A stretch of DNA of 36,851 nucleotides from Clostridia bacterium (GCA_017887095.1 JAGHIT010000075.1:1-36851), one strand, 5' to 3'; counted from the stretch's first letter, positions 1 through 9,980 are shown. Program-made: numbers and translations. Notes: generated by a model not told the origin, from the sequence alone.

Positions 1-1085
1 ATCGTATTCCAGATCATTGCCTGGTAGTATTCGGGCGGCTGCATGGCAAGCTCCATGCCGCCCCAGCCCGCAAAGCCGCAGTAAATAAAGTGATAGATAT
101 AGTAGAGCGGCAGCCAGACGCACAGCAGGACGTTGAGCAAGCTCAGCGAGAACAGGAAATACACCTCGAGGAAGGAAAAGTCCCCCGTGCGGAAGAAGTG
201 TCCCCAGAGTTTGCCGGCATTCTTCTTGAACAGCCCGGAGGCACCGCTGCCCATTCGCTTGTTGCGGTTTAAGGTGTCCTTATAGGAGGACGGCATGTCC
301 TCGTAGACGACCGCCTCTTCGACGTAATGCCCTTTATGCCCGTCGAACATGCGCTTCATGTTGAACTCCGCGTCGTCGCACATGGTCTCGCAGTCGTAGC
401 CGCCCGTCTCCTTGAGCATCCGCACGCTCATCATCGCGCCCGAGCCGTTGACATGCGCGGCAAGGTGCAGACGTTCGCGGACGCGGCTGCCGTATCGCGA
501 ATCGAAGGCATACATCATCGCGCTCGCCTTGGTGTAGAAGTTCTGCGTACCGTTCAGCGCTCCCTCATAAGGACGGGCAAAGTCCACGCCCGCCTGATAG
601 GCGTCGTTCATGAGCGAGGAAAATTCGGGATTGATGCGGTTGTCGGCATCCAGGTGCACGATAAAATCGTACGCCTCCTCTCCCGTGAGCCCGATGAGAT
701 GCTGCACGCCGTGCTTCAAGGGATAGAGCGCCATGCGGTGCGCGGGGTCGGGATCGTTGAGCACAAGCACCTTTGCGCCCGCCTTTTGGGCGAGCTCCGC
801 CGTGTTGTCCGTACAGTTGTGTGCAACGACGTAGACGTCAAACAGTTCCTTGGGATACTCCTGCCCGTCAAAAACCGCCTTGACGGTGCCGTAGATGACG
901 TCCGCTTCGTTATGCGCGGGGATGAGATAGGCGATTCGTCCCTTCTTACTGCTCTTTTTCCACTTCTTTTTGGGGAGAAATCCGAACAGGATAAACATGA
1001 CCTGCAAAACAATGGGAACAGCAATGATGATGAGCACGATATAGTTGATGATGCTCAGCACACGGAATAAAATTTCATGCCACAT
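1..1085 (-). CDS. Glycosyltransferase family 2, membrane-associated (3' end outside window)
   Basis: Minus-strand translation MWHEILFRVLSIINYIVLIIAVPIVLQVMFILFGFLPKKKWKK...IAYLIPAHNEADVIYGTVKAVFDGQEYP...DFIVHLDADNRINPEF; N-terminal TM, GT2 PAHNE and DADN motifs; not in ORF track because open at the window edge. Confidence 0.85.
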   Translation of the reverse strand, partial: MWHEILFRVLSIINYIVLIIIAVPIVLQVMFILFGFLPKKKWKKSSKKGRIAYLIPAHNEADVIYGTVKAVFDGQEYPKELFDVYVVAHNCTDNTAELAQKAGAKVLVLNDPDPAHRMALYPLKHGVQHLIGLTGEEAYDFIVHLDADNRINPEFSSLMNDAYQAGVDFARPYEGALNGTQNFYTKASAMMYAFDSRYGSRVRERLHLAAHVNGSGAMMSVRMLKETGGYDCETMCDDAEFNMKRMFDGHKGHYVEEAVVYEDMPSSYKDTLNRNKRMGSGASGLFKKNAGKLWGHFFRTGDFSFLEVYFLFSLSLLNVLLCVWLPLYYIYHFIYCGFAGWGGMELAMQPPEYYQAMIWNT

Positions 1086-1164
1086 AGTTTGACTCCGCGG
1101 CGCACGAATGTGCACCTTTTGCACGATTATACACGATTTTTTTGAGACCGTCAATCCCTTGATA

Positions 1165-2949
1165 TTATTTTTGCGGTCGCAGAGAAGTAAAGAAGATGAC
1201 GCGGACTTCCTCCGCGGTCGGCTCATACTTTGACTTTTTGATATGCTTTTCGCTCACCGCCGCAGCAAATTCCTCCAGCCGTTCCGCGGGGATCGCCTCG
1301 CGTTCGCCGAGCAGCGCGTCGAGCGTCGCGCACACCCCGTCGAGCGTATCGCCGCAGGCGGACAAGATCTCCTGAAGCGCGGGAACACCCTTCTTTTCGC
1401 ACAGACGTAGCGTCGCGCCCAAAAGAAGTCCGTTCGCCCTGCCGTGGTCGATGTTATAAAAATAGGTCAGCGAATAGCCCATGCCGTGAACCGCCGTCGT
1501 GCCCGACTGCGCAATGGTCATGCCGGCGAGCGTGGAAGCATACAGCAACCGATCGCGCTCCTCCGGCGTAAGCGCGCCCGAGGTCTTGGGGAGCAGCGGA
1601 TAGAGAATGCGCAGGCTCTCCCTGGCGAGGGCGTCGGAGAGCGGCGTCCCGTTGCGCGAGAGCATGCCCTCGACCGCGTGCGAGAAGGCGTCCAGCGCCG
1701 TGTTGACCGTCGTCGCGACGGGCAGATCGCGCATGTACTTGCCGTCCAGATAGGCAAGGCGCGGGAACATGGCGGGACTTGTAATGCTCGTCTTGGTGCG
1801 TTTTGCGTCGTTGGTGAGGATGGAGTAGGGCGTGACCTCGCTCCCCGTGCCCGCCGTCGTCGGAACATGCGCCATGGGAAGCGCAACGGGCGCATACCCG
1901 CCCGCAAAGATCTCGTCGTCCGTCCTGTCCTGCACGGCGAGAGTCGCGATCGCCTTCGCCGCGTCCATGGGCGAGCCGCCGCCGATCGCAACGACAAAGT
2001 CGGCGCCCGCGCTTTTAAGAAGCGCGACGCCCTCCCGTACGCAGGCAACGTTGGGATTGGGCGTGACGCGGTCATAGACGGTCGCCGTCTGACCGTTCGT
2101 TTCCAGGGCTGACAGCACGTCCCCGAGCGCGCCGTTTTTTGCAGAGCTTCTGCCCGTGACGATGAGCGCGCTCGTGCCGAGGTCCTTGAGAAGGTTCCCC
2201 TGCTCCGCGACGCAGTCCCGCCCGCAGATGATTTTCGTCGGCATAAAATAGGTAAATTTCATAGGATTCTCCTGATGATACTGTGCCACCGCGCGATAGA
2301 TGGACATGCCCTTGGAAGAGAAGTTTGCCTCGTACTCAGTGACGATGTTCTCCTGCGCATATGCGCTGTTGTGAAGATCGCGCGTGACGTCCCTGACCGT
2401 AAACCCGTTCTCGCGGTACTTGCGCAGCGAATAGTCAAAGAAGGGCGCGCTGTCCGTCTTTTGCTCGATGGTCCCGCCGTCTGTTAAGAGCATCTTATAG
2501 ATGGCGAGGAACCTGTCGCTCGTCAGGCGCTGTTTTTCCCGCCCTGCCTCGGGCAGCGGCGTGGAGAAGTTGAGATAGATGCGCGCGACGGAGTGTGCGG
2601 GAATGTAGCAGGGCAAGATCTCTGCCGGGACATTGAGGAAGCGCACGTTGGGAATGTTCTCCGCCTTGATGCGTTCCATAGCGGTGAGGACGACATTTGT
2701 GCAGACTTCGACCGCAATAAAGTTGGTATCGGGGCGACGCACGGCAAGCTGCGCAATAAAGCCGCCGTTGCCGCAGCCGACCTCCAGTTCGACGGGATTG
2801 CCGTTTCCGAACAGATCTCCGTAATCAACAAGGGCACGGTACGTCAGCGCCGCTTCTTTCAGATTTTTAATAGGTTTCCCGCGCGCAACAAGGAGCGCCG
2901 CGCATGCATCCATGCGCGGTTCCAGGTTGCGCTTTCTGCGCATTCGCAT
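1165..2949 (-). CDS. Single ORF: N-terminal tRNA (guanine-N7)-methyltransferase-like (2263..2949) fused in frame to iron-containing alcohol dehydrogenase (1165..2262)
   Basis: N-half has SAM-binding VELEVGCGNGGFIAQLA as in TrmB; C-half has GGGSPMDAAKAIA, AHVPTTAGTGSEVT and AVEGMLS of Fe-ADH. No stop between halves; AGGAG plus ATG at 2262 inside the ORF. Confidence 0.85.
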   Translation of the reverse strand: MRMRRKRNLEPRMDACAALLVARGKPIKNLKEAALTYRALVDYGDLFGNGNPVELEVGCGNGGFIAQLAVRRPDTNFIAVEVCTNVVLTAMERIKAENIPNVRFLNVPAEILPCYIPAHSVARIYLNFSTPLPEAGREKQRLTSDRFLAIYKMLLTDGGTIEQKTDSAPFFDYSLRKYRENGFTVRDVTRDLHNSAYAQENIVTEYEANFSSKGMSIYRAVAQYHQENPMKFTYFMPTKIICGRDCVAEQGNLLKDLGTSALIVTGRSSAKNGALGDVLSALETNGQTATVYDRVTPNPNVACVREGVALLKSAGADFVVAIGGGSPMDAAKAIATLAVQDRTDDEIFAGGYAPVALPMAHVPTTAGTGSEVTPYSILTNDAKRTKTSITSPAMFPRLAYLDGKYMRDLPVATTVNTALDAFSHAVEGMLSRNGTPLSDALARESLRILYPLLPKTSGALTPEERDRLLYASTLAGMTIAQSGTTAVHGMGYSLTYFYNIDHGRANGLLLGATLRLCEKKGVPALQEILSACGDTLDGVCATLDALLGEREAIPAERLEEFAAAVSEKHIKKSKYEPTAEEVRVIFFTSLRPQK

Positions 2950-2960
2950 AGACAGCCCCC

Positions 2961-3392
2961 TTACTTCGTGCCGGTTGAGCCGAAGCCCCCGCCCCCGCGT
3001 ACGGTTGCGGAAAGTTCGTCCGCCTCAAAAAATTCTGCGACATAATAGGGCGCAATGACAAGCTGGGCGATGCGGTCCCCCTGCTCAACGCGGCGCTCAA
3101 CCTTGCCGTGATTGTGCAGCGCGACCATGATCTCGCCGCGATAGTCGCAGTCAATGACGCCCACTTTGTTCGCGGGCGCCAGATCCTGCTTACAGGCAAG
3201 CCCGCTGCGAGCATAGACAAGCCCTACCGTGCCGAGGGGCAGCTCGACAGCAATGCCCGTATGCACGAATTGCGTCTCCCCGGGCGCGATCGCAACACCC
3301 TCGCAGGCATACAGGTCTGCGCCCGCCGCATAGGGCGAACTGTAGACGGGAAGCCGCGCATGATCGTTAACTTTTTTAACAGGTACATTCAT
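2961..3392 (-). CDS. dut: dUTP diphosphatase
   Basis: AGADLYA, ARSGLA, GVIDCDYRGEI, GDRIAQLVI and GGFGSTG motifs of trimeric dUTPase. Confidence 0.95.
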   Translation of the reverse strand: MNVPVKKVNDHARLPVYSSPYAAGADLYACEGVAIAPGETQFVHTGIAVELPLGTVGLVYARSGLACKQDLAPANKVGVIDCDYRGEIMVALHNHGKVERRVEQGDRIAQLVIAPYYVAEFFEADELSATVRGGGGFGSTGTK

Positions 3393-3504
3393 AACAAAAT
3401 TAACTCCTCACAAAGCATACACGAAAAGCTACGGTTTGTCAACAAAAAAGCAAAAACGAGCCGTAATTTCACACAAATTACGCTTACCATCCGGCAGACA
3501 ACAG

Positions 3505-3534
3505 GAGCGGATGCCGTCAAGACGGCATCCGCTC
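3505..3534. other. Perfect 14-bp stem hairpin (GAGCGGATGCCGTC AA GACGGCATCCGCTC) upstream of dut
   Basis: Read directly; no strong T-tract on either side. Confidence 0.7.
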
Positions 3535-3555
3535 TGAAGTTACGGCATCGTATTG

Positions 3556-3840
3556 CAGCGCGACACGACATCGCGCAACAAATACCTTATTGTACATTTT
3601 GGAAAGCAGTTGCAAGCGAGGCGAGAAGCGCGAGGAAAAGTTGAGGGAATTTACTTATGCGTAAATGACCGAAACTTGCCACAGCGCGACACGACATCGC
3701 GCAGCAAATACCTTATTGTACATTTTGGAAAGCAGTTGCAAGCGAGGCGAGGAGCGCGAGGAAAAATTGAGGGAATTTACTTATGCGTAAATGACCGAAA
3801 CTTGCCACAGCGCGACATGGCATCGCGCAGCAAATGCTTT
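3556..3840. repeat. 126-bp tandem direct repeat, two full copies plus a truncated third
   Basis: CAGCGCGACA..CATCGCGCA begins at 3556, 3682 and 3808; copies nearly identical. Confidence 0.9.
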
Positions 3841-3846
3841 CCAAAA

Positions 3847-5925
3847 TCAACGGATACTGTACAGCATATCGGTATAGCTCGGATACGGCCAGTAATCGGA
3901 GGAAGTGAGCTTCTCCATGCTATCCGCCAGAGCGCGCACCGCTTCCATGTCCGGCACGACGACGTGCGCCATCTTCTGAGACGCGGGACCGATCGCCGCA
4001 GGCATTTCGGAGAGGTCCGTCTCCAGCTTCTTCATGGCGTCCATCATCGCCTCGTTCATCGTGGAAAGCTTCTCGGCGAGTGCAATGTCGGCCTCGCATC
4101 TTATTTTGGAAGAAACGGTCTGCTTGGAGGCGATCACCGAACAGAGTTCCGCAATGTACCCGTTGACGGATGGATAAATATCCTGACGCGCCATCTCCAG
4201 CATCGTAAGCGCTTCGATATTGATCGCTTTAATATAATTTTCGAGCGAAATATTTGCGCGGGCGATCACTTCTTTTTCAGTGTACACGCCCTGCTTGACA
4301 AAGACGTCAATATTTTCACGCTTAAAATATTCGGGAACGGCGTCCGCCGTCGTCTTGTTATTGAGAAGCCCCCTTCTCTCCGCCTCCGGCTCCCATTCGG
4401 GTCCATAGCCGTTATAATTGAAAATAATGCGGAAATGATCCTTCAAAAGCTTATTGGTATATTCCGTGCAGGCTATTTCGAAGTCCTCCGCTCCCGAAAG
4501 CACATCTACCGCCTCGGAAAAAGTCTCTGCCACAATGGTGTTGAGAACAATGTTGGGATCGGCGACGGATGCCTGCGAACCCAGCATACGGAACTCGAAC
4601 TTGTTACCCGTGAACGCAAAGGGCGACGTGCGGTTTCTGTCTGTGGTGTCAATCGGGAAAATGGGCGACTCAGGGACGCCGATGGAGCCGGGAACAGCCT
4701 TCTTCGGCACATACTCACGGCCGAGCACAATGCTGTCCACAATGGCGCCGAGCTGATCGCCGAGATATACGGAGATGATCGCCGGAGGCGCTTCATTCGC
4801 ACCAAGACGGTGGTCGTTCCCCGCCGATGCAACCGATGCACGCAATATCCCCTGATATCTGTCCACAGCCGCAATAACGCAGGCAAGAATGAGCAGGAAA
4901 CGGGTATTCTTTTCAGGATTTTCACCGGGGTCAAGCAGATTAAGCCCCGTGTCGGTAGAAAGCGACCAGTTGTTGTGCTTACCAGAGCCGTTGACGCCTT
5001 CAAAAGGTTTTTCATGCAGCAGACAGACCATGTGATGCTTCTGCGCAACCTTCTTCATCAGCTCCATCGTAAGCTGGTTGTCATCCACCGCGACGTTGGT
5101 CGTGGTAAAGACGGGTGCAAGTTCATGCTGTGCAGGCGCAACCTCGTTATGCTTTGTCTTGGCAAAAATGCCGTATGTCCAAAGCGTCTCATCCAAATCG
5201 CGCATAAACTCGGAAATGCGCGTTTTGAGCACACCGAAATAATGATCCTCCAGTTCCTGTCCGCGCGAAGGAGCCGCGCCGAACAAAGTACGTCCCGTAA
5301 GCATGAGATCTTTTCGCTGTTCGTAAACGCTTTCATCGATGAGAAAGTATTCCTGCTCGGGACCGACGGTCGTAGAAACCTTTCTGCAATCGATCCCGAA
5401 CAGTTTCAGCAGTCTCTTTGCCTGCGTATCGAGCGCGGTCATAGACTTCAACAGCGGCGCCTTTTTATCCAGCGTCTCCCCCGTGTAAGAAACGAAGACA
5501 GTGGGAATATAAAGTGTACCCTCCTTCACGAATGCGGGAGAGGTGGGATCCCATGCGGTATAACCACGCGCCGCGCTCGTTTCACGCGTTCCTCCCGAAG
5601 GGAAGCTGGACGCGTCGGGTTCGCCTACAATAAGATTCTTGCCCGTCAGCTGCATAATGACCTTGTCGCCGCTTGGTTCGATGAAACTGTCGTGCTTCTC
5701 AGCCGTAAGGTTGGTCAAAGGCTGAAACCAGTGCGTATAGTGCGTTGCACCTTTGGAAACCGCCCAATCCTTCATCGCGTTCGCAACCGCACCCGCGATG
5801 GACGAATCAAGAGGCTGCCCCTCGTCAATGGTTTTGCGCAGGGACTTATATACCTCTTTGGGCAGCGCATTCTTCATGACGTCATCGGTAAAGACGTTAC
5901 TGCCGAACAACTCGGTGACTTTCAT
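3847..5925 (-). CDS. glnN: Glutamine synthetase type III
   Basis: [17 protein letters not shown]..., [37 protein letters not shown]; start moved to 5925 behind AAAGGAGAGCAGATT. Confidence 0.93.
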   Translation of the reverse strand: MKVTELFGSNVFTDDVMKNALPKEVYKSLRKTIDEGQPLDSSIAGAVANAMKDWAVSKGATHYTHWFQPLTNLTAEKHDSFIEPSGDKVIMQLTGKNLIVGEPDASSFPSGGTRETSAARGYTAWDPTSPAFVKEGTLYIPTVFVSYTGETLDKKAPLLKSMTALDTQAKRLLKLFGIDCRKVSTTVGPEQEYFLIDESVYEQRKDLMLTGRTLFGAAPSRGQELEDHYFGVLKTRISEFMRDLDETLWTYGIFAKTKHNEVAPAQHELAPVFTTTNVAVDDNQLTMELMKKVAQKHHMVCLLHEKPFEGVNGSGKHNNWSLSTDTGLNLLDPGENPEKNTRFLLILACVIAAVDRYQGILRASVASAGNDHRLGANEAPPAIISVYLGDQLGAIVDSIVLGREYVPKKAVPGSIGVPESPIFPIDTTDRNRTSPFAFTGNKFEFRMLGSQASVADPNIVLNTIVAETFSEAVDVLSGAEDFEIACTEYTNKLLKDHFRIIFNYNGYGPEWEPEAERRGLLNNKTTADAVPEYFKRENIDVFVKQGVYTEKEVIARANISLENYIKAINIEALTMLEMARQDIYPSVNGYIAELCSVIASKQTVSSKIRCEADIALAEKLSTMNEAMMDAMKKLETDLSEMPAAIGPASQKMAHVVVPDMEAVRALADSMEKLTSSDYWPYPSYTDMLYSIR

Positions 5926-6273
5926 AATCTGCTCTCCTTTTTGATAAGCTGTCTCGGAATACAATCAATATTATAAGAATTTTTACAATGCAAGTCAAAC
6001 GATTGTCCGCTTCTTTGTTGACTTTCATTTATTCGGGATTGTAATACCAAATATTGCAAATGCTTATTGAATACAACGCATACGCTATCGATCCCCCCGT
6101 TTCTCTTATAGTTCATACTTTTTTTCGCAAATAGAAAATTTGACACGGTTTTACAAAATTTTGACGCAAAAAATTAAATTCTATCAGTTAGTATTTGCGT
6201 ATGAAAAATAAAAATCGGTTACAATATCATGTAAGGGATTTTATAGCCCCAAATAATATGGATGAGTTGAAAT

Positions 6274-6477
6274 ATGAGCATTATTAAAACAAGATTACGT
6301 GAAGAAATCATCAACAGCGGACTTACTACAGTCGAAATCGCAAAAAGAATCGGCGTTTCCCCCGAAATGGTGACGCAGTATTGCACAACCACCAAACTTC
6401 CGAGATTGGACACATTTGCCAAGCTCTGCAAGGCGCTTGACCTCTCGGCGGATTACATTCTCGGACTGACCGATTAA
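6274..6477 (+). CDS. XRE-family HTH transcriptional regulator
   Basis: 67 aa, TTVEIAKRIGVSPEMVTQYCTTTKLPRLDTFAKLCKALDLSADYILGL: canonical Cro/C1 HTH. Confidence 0.85.
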   Translation: MSIIKTRLREEIINSGLTTVEIAKRIGVSPEMVTQYCTTTKLPRLDTFAKLCKALDLSADYILGLTD

Positions 6478-6494
6478 CCGGGACTCTGCACAAA

Positions 6495-6528
6495 ACAAAA
6501 AAGGCGACAATCCTGTCGCCTTTTTTTA
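6495..6528. terminator. Bidirectional intrinsic terminator
   Basis: AAAAAAGGCGACA-ATCC-TGTCGCCTTTTTTT between convergent XRE and aspS genes. Confidence 0.9.
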
Positions 6529-6547
6529 TTCTGCACGAAACCGCCGC

Positions 6548-8302
6548 TCACTTTTTTTCTTTGACGACAGAGATATGGACGTCGTCAAGTTGTTTCTGTT
6601 CCACGGGTGACGGCGCGTTCATCAAAAGATCGCGTGCTTTTGCGTTCATCGGGAACGCGATGACCTCGCGGATATTGACGGTATCGGAGATGAGCATGAC
6701 CATTCTGTCCACTCCGGGCGCAACGCCTGCGTGCGGCGGTGCGCCGTACTCGAAGGCGTGATAGAGCGCAGGGAATTTCTTCACAACATCCTCTTTGCCC
6801 AACCCAACGAGCGAGAAAGCCTTGATCATGATCTCCGGATCATGATTTCTTACCGCCCCCGAGGAGAGTTCGACGCCGTTGCAGACGATATCATATTGAT
6901 AAGCAAGGATATCCAGAGGATCCTGCTCTTCCAGCGCCTTCATGCCGCCCTGGGGCATGGAGAACGGGTTGTGGCAGAACTCCAACTCACCCGACTCCTC
7001 GCCGATCTCGTACATAGGGAAATCGACGATCCAGCAGAAGCGGTAAACGTTCTTTTCAAGCAGATCGAGTCCCGTGCCGAGCATGGTGCGCAAAATCCCA
7101 GCGCGTTTTTGCACGAGCGAACGCTTTTCCTCTGCAACAAGCGCAACGAAGCAGCCGTTCTCCAGAGAAAGAGTCTCTTTAAGCGCCGGGAGCTTTTCCG
7201 AAAGGAACTTGGAGATGCCGCCCACGGGCGCACCGCTCTCGTCCAGACGGAACCAATACATGGCGCCGCCCTCGGTAACGGTCTTGAAATCCTCCGCAGT
7301 CTTATCAATGAACTTGCGCGTCTGCGTGAACGCGGGCACAGCGATCGCCTTGACGATCTTGCCCTCCACCGCGGCAAAACCGCAGCCCTGCATGATCTGC
7401 GTCACGTCCCTGATGATAAGCGGGTTTCTCAGATCCGGCTTATCCGTGCCGTACGTCTCCAGCGCCTCCAGATAGGGAATGCGGCGGAACGGGGGCTTAT
7501 CCGCGTCCCAGCCCGAGAACTTCGCGAACACGGGCGGCAGGACCTTTTCGAGCACCGCAAACACGTCTTCCTGTGTCGCAAACGCCATCTCGATATCCAG
7601 CTGATAGAATTCGCCGGGCGAGCGGTCGGCACGGGCGTCCTCGTCGCGGAAGCAGGGCGCGATCTGGAAGTACTTGTCAAAGCCCGAGCACATCAGCAGC
7701 TGCTTGTACTGCTGGGGCGCCTGCGGAAGCGCATAGAACTCCCCGGGATACAGACGGCTGGGCACGATATAGTCGCGCGCGCCCTCGGGCGAAGAGCTCG
7801 TCAGAATGGGGGTGGAGATCTCCAAGAAACCCTCCTCCGTCATGAGGCGGCGCAGCTCTGCGACGATCGCCGCACGCAATACGATCTTCTCCTTGACGGC
7901 AGGATTTCTCAAATCGAGGAAGCGGTAGGCAAGGCGGATATCCTCGCGCGCCTCCGTCGAACGGGAGACCTCAAAAGGAAGCGCCTGCGTCGTGCGCCTG
8001 CCGAGAATTTCCACCTTCTCGGGGACAATTTCGATCATGCCCGTTGGAAGTTTTTCGTTGGGCGCCGAGCGCAGTACAACGGTACCCTCTACGCTGACGG
8101 TAGATTCGGTGGGAATATCCCTCAGCTGCGAAAGACAGGGTTCTTCCGTCGCGACGACCTGCGTCGTGCCGTAAAAGTCGCGAAGAACCGCGAACAGAAG
8201 CCCGCCCTTATCGCGCTTGCTGTCAAGCCAGCCGCAGAGCTTGACCTTCTTGCCTGCGTCCTCGCTGCGAAGTTGATTGCAGTTGTGCGTTCTGTAAGAC
8301 AT
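6548..8302 (-). CDS. aspS: Aspartyl-tRNA synthetase
   Basis: 584 aa, MSYRTHNCNQL...VKLCGWLDSKRDKGGLLF..., FLEISTPILTSSSPEGARDYIVPSR, QAPQQYKQLLM, class II aaRS motifs. Confidence 0.96.
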   Translation of the reverse strand: MSYRTHNCNQLRSEDAGKKVKLCGWLDSKRDKGGLLFAVLRDFYGTTQVVATEEPCLSQLRDIPTESTVSVEGTVVLRSAPNEKLPTGMIEIVPEKVEILGRRTTQALPFEVSRSTEAREDIRLAYRFLDLRNPAVKEKIVLRAAIVAELRRLMTEEGFLEISTPILTSSSPEGARDYIVPSRLYPGEFYALPQAPQQYKQLLMCSGFDKYFQIAPCFRDEDARADRSPGEFYQLDIEMAFATQEDVFAVLEKVLPPVFAKFSGWDADKPPFRRIPYLEALETYGTDKPDLRNPLIIRDVTQIMQGCGFAAVEGKIVKAIAVPAFTQTRKFIDKTAEDFKTVTEGGAMYWFRLDESGAPVGGISKFLSEKLPALKETLSLENGCFVALVAEEKRSLVQKRAGILRTMLGTGLDLLEKNVYRFCWIVDFPMYEIGEESGELEFCHNPFSMPQGGMKALEEQDPLDILAYQYDIVCNGVELSSGAVRNHDPEIMIKAFSLVGLGKEDVVKKFPALYHAFEYGAPPHAGVAPGVDRMVMLISDTVNIREVIAFPMNAKARDLLMNAPSPVEQKQLDDVHISVVKEKK

Positions 8303-8337
8303 GGTATTACCTTTTGAATGTTTTATCGTCGAGCAAA

Positions 8338-8366
8338 ATTATATCTTTCATGCAAGAAAATGTCAA
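8338..8366 (-). promoter_or_regulatory. Consensus sigma70/sigmaA promoter of aspS
   Basis: Minus strand TTGACA (8366..8361), 17-nt spacer, TATAAT (8343..8338); both hexamers 6/6. Confidence 0.9.
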
Positions 8367-8373
8367 CAAAAAT

Positions 8374-8382
8374 GATGCCCGC
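8374..8382. repeat. Left copy of 9-bp direct repeat GATGCCCGC (putative target-site duplication)
   Basis: Identical 9-mer at 35653..35661. Confidence 0.75.
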
Positions 8383-8397
8383 GGTCGTGTCAAGTTT
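8383..8397. repeat. Left terminal imperfect inverted repeat
   Basis: GGTCGTGTCAAGTTT reading inward; matches right end at 11 of 15 positions. Confidence 0.65.
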
Positions 8398-8421
8398 TTT
8401 TCACCTGAAAATTAAAATCTT

Positions 8422-8601
8422 TTAATTTTTGTTTTTCAAAGTGATTATCCGCAGTTGCTCGTAAATGTCCTGCTCCGTCCACTCTTGACCGTCGCCCGGT
8501 TCAATGCCATACGTTTCAATGAGAGAATTATACATCTCATCAGATACGGTTGTCGAGTGTTCGGTAAGCCATTGATCGAGTTTTTTCTTTGTGATTACCA
8601 T
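8422..8601 (-). CDS. Small acidic protein (59 aa) overlapping the transposase 3' end
   Basis: MVITKKKLDQWLTEHSTTVSDEMYNSLIETYGIEPGDGQEWTEQDIYEQLRIITLKNKN; ATG at 8601 lies inside the last codons of the transposase (AAATGGTAA). Confidence 0.7.
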   Translation of the reverse strand: MVITKKKLDQWLTEHSTTVSDEMYNSLIETYGIEPGDGQEWTEQDIYEQLRIITLKNKN

Positions 8602-9980
8602 TTTCTGTTGCCTCGCTTTAAGATTGCCCGCAATGTTGCGGAAAGTCCGTTCGTGATACCGTCGATCCCGACAAGGTGCGCCGAATAATAGTCGTTCGCC
8701 GCTTTCCGTCCGTCTGTTTCGGAATTGAACCTTCGGTATTTTTCCGTTGTGTTTTCCCTTCTCTGCGGCACTCCGTGCTGCCGATCGGCAACGACGTCGC
8801 GGAAGTCGCCGCCGTTGAAGTAGTAAGCTCGAAGCCGTGCGATCCGGTGCGCGCCGTCTGTGCTCCATGCCATTGGTCGTGACGACATACGCGCCGAAAG
8901 TATGTGCGAAACGTGTCCTTCGGCGGCGCAGCTCGTCGCCGGCGTCAGATCGATCTCGTCAAAATTGTTCTCGATGTAAAACAAACCGGCGCGAACATTC
9001 TCCCGTTCGCCGGGCTTCGTCAACGATTGCAGCCGCTCACCGTACAACGCTCTGACACGATCGTAATCGCTTTCAGACAATGCGTCGATTATCTGCCGGC
9101 GCAACACTCTATCCCCGCCCACAACGTCAGTAACACTCTTGTAAACGTGGAATTTGTCGAGATGATACTGCGCTTTCGGGAAGATCGTTAAACCGTATTT
9201 GATCCATTGCGCCCCGTCGCCGGAAATATGCAGCTGCGCCTTCGATACACGGTACTGACCGTAAACGTAGTCGGCGACGTCGTTCCACGTCGTATCATTG
9301 TCCGTGCTGACCGACACAAAATACTTCGGGTTGATCAGTTCCCGGCGTCCCCGGCACACTTGTCGCACGCCCTCGTGGACGTAGATCAGACGTACCTCTG
9401 CGGGGCTGCCGTTGTTCAGATGAATATGATCCTCGTCGGCTTCGATGTAGATATGCTCGACTGTTTTCAGCCCTTCCGCTCTGACATTGAGCCGTTCGTC
9501 GTTCAGACGCCGGACAATGTTGTGAACGGTCTGACGCGACACTTTCCGGTGTGCAATCTCTGCCGCCTTGCCGTAACTCGATCGCGTTGCGTCGGCGATC
9601 AGCTGCGCTTGCATGCCCTTTTCGATCCTCGCGCGCTTCTCGATCTGCAACAGTTCATCGGCGGCGAAGAAGTAACGCGCTGCCGTCTTGTCATAATACA
9701 GCCGTCGGCGCAGCGTGACTTCGCCCAACGTTGTCAGCAGCCGCCGCGTTTTCGCTGCGTGCTTGATGATGACATTGTTCCGATCCCTCTCTGCGTTGAA
9801 GATTTCGTCCGCTTCGGCACAAACGATCTGCAAGATCTGACTGCCGAGATCGTTGACGATCCGCTGCGTTTCTTCCACGGTATCAGAGAACGTCCCTTTG
9901 CCGATCGTGTTCATCAGCATGGACATGATCTGCGCGGTCGAGCCTTCGATAATCGAGCGTACTTTTTCTTGTGTGTTCAT
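8595..9980 (-). CDS. ISLre2-family (UPF0236-like, Mutator superfamily) DDE transposase
   Basis: 461 aa; EADEDHIHLN, VSVSTDNDTTW, ISGDGAQWIKYGL, YHLDKFHVYK, SCAAEGHVSHILSARMSSRPMAWSTDGAHRIARLRAYYFNGG. Confidence 0.9.
   Translation of the reverse strand: MNTQEKVRSIIEGSTAQIMSMLMNTIGKGTFSDTVEETQRIVNDLGSQILQIVCAEADEIFNAERDRNNVIIKHAAKTRRLLTTLGEVTLRRRLYYDKTAARYFFAADELLQIEKRARIEKGMQAQLIADATRSSYGKAAEIAHRKVSRQTVHNIVRRLNDERLNVRAEGLKTVEHIYIEADEDHIHLNNGSPAEVRLIYVHEGVRQVCRGRRELINPKYFVSVSTDNDTTWNDVADYVYGQYRVSKAQLHISGDGAQWIKYGLTIFPKAQYHLDKFHVYKSVTDVVGGDRVLRRQIIDALSESDYDRVRALYGERLQSLTKPGERENVRAGLFYIENNFDEIDLTPATSCAAEGHVSHILSARMSSRPMAWSTDGAHRIARLRAYYFNGGDFRDVVADRQHGVPQRRENTTEKYRRFNSETDGRKAANDYYSAHLVGIDGITNGLSATLRAILKRGNRKW

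Noticed and set aside
327-1070. 247-aa + strand ORF
   Set aside because: Antisense to the GT2 gene, which reads cleanly on the minus strand
3553-5976. 807-aa + strand ORF
   Set aside because: Antisense to glutamine synthetase; its N-terminus is only the 126-bp repeat (42-codon period). Arg/His-rich composition typical of antisense frames in GC-rich DNA
6731-8317. 528-aa + strand ORF
   Set aside because: Exactly antisense to aspS, low-quality composition
8595-9980. Simple ISLre2 insertion inside an unrelated ICE
   Set aside because: No IS-type inverted repeats or TSD noticed immediately around the transposase gene alone, whereas direct repeats and matching termini bracket the whole 27 kb block; not formally excluded
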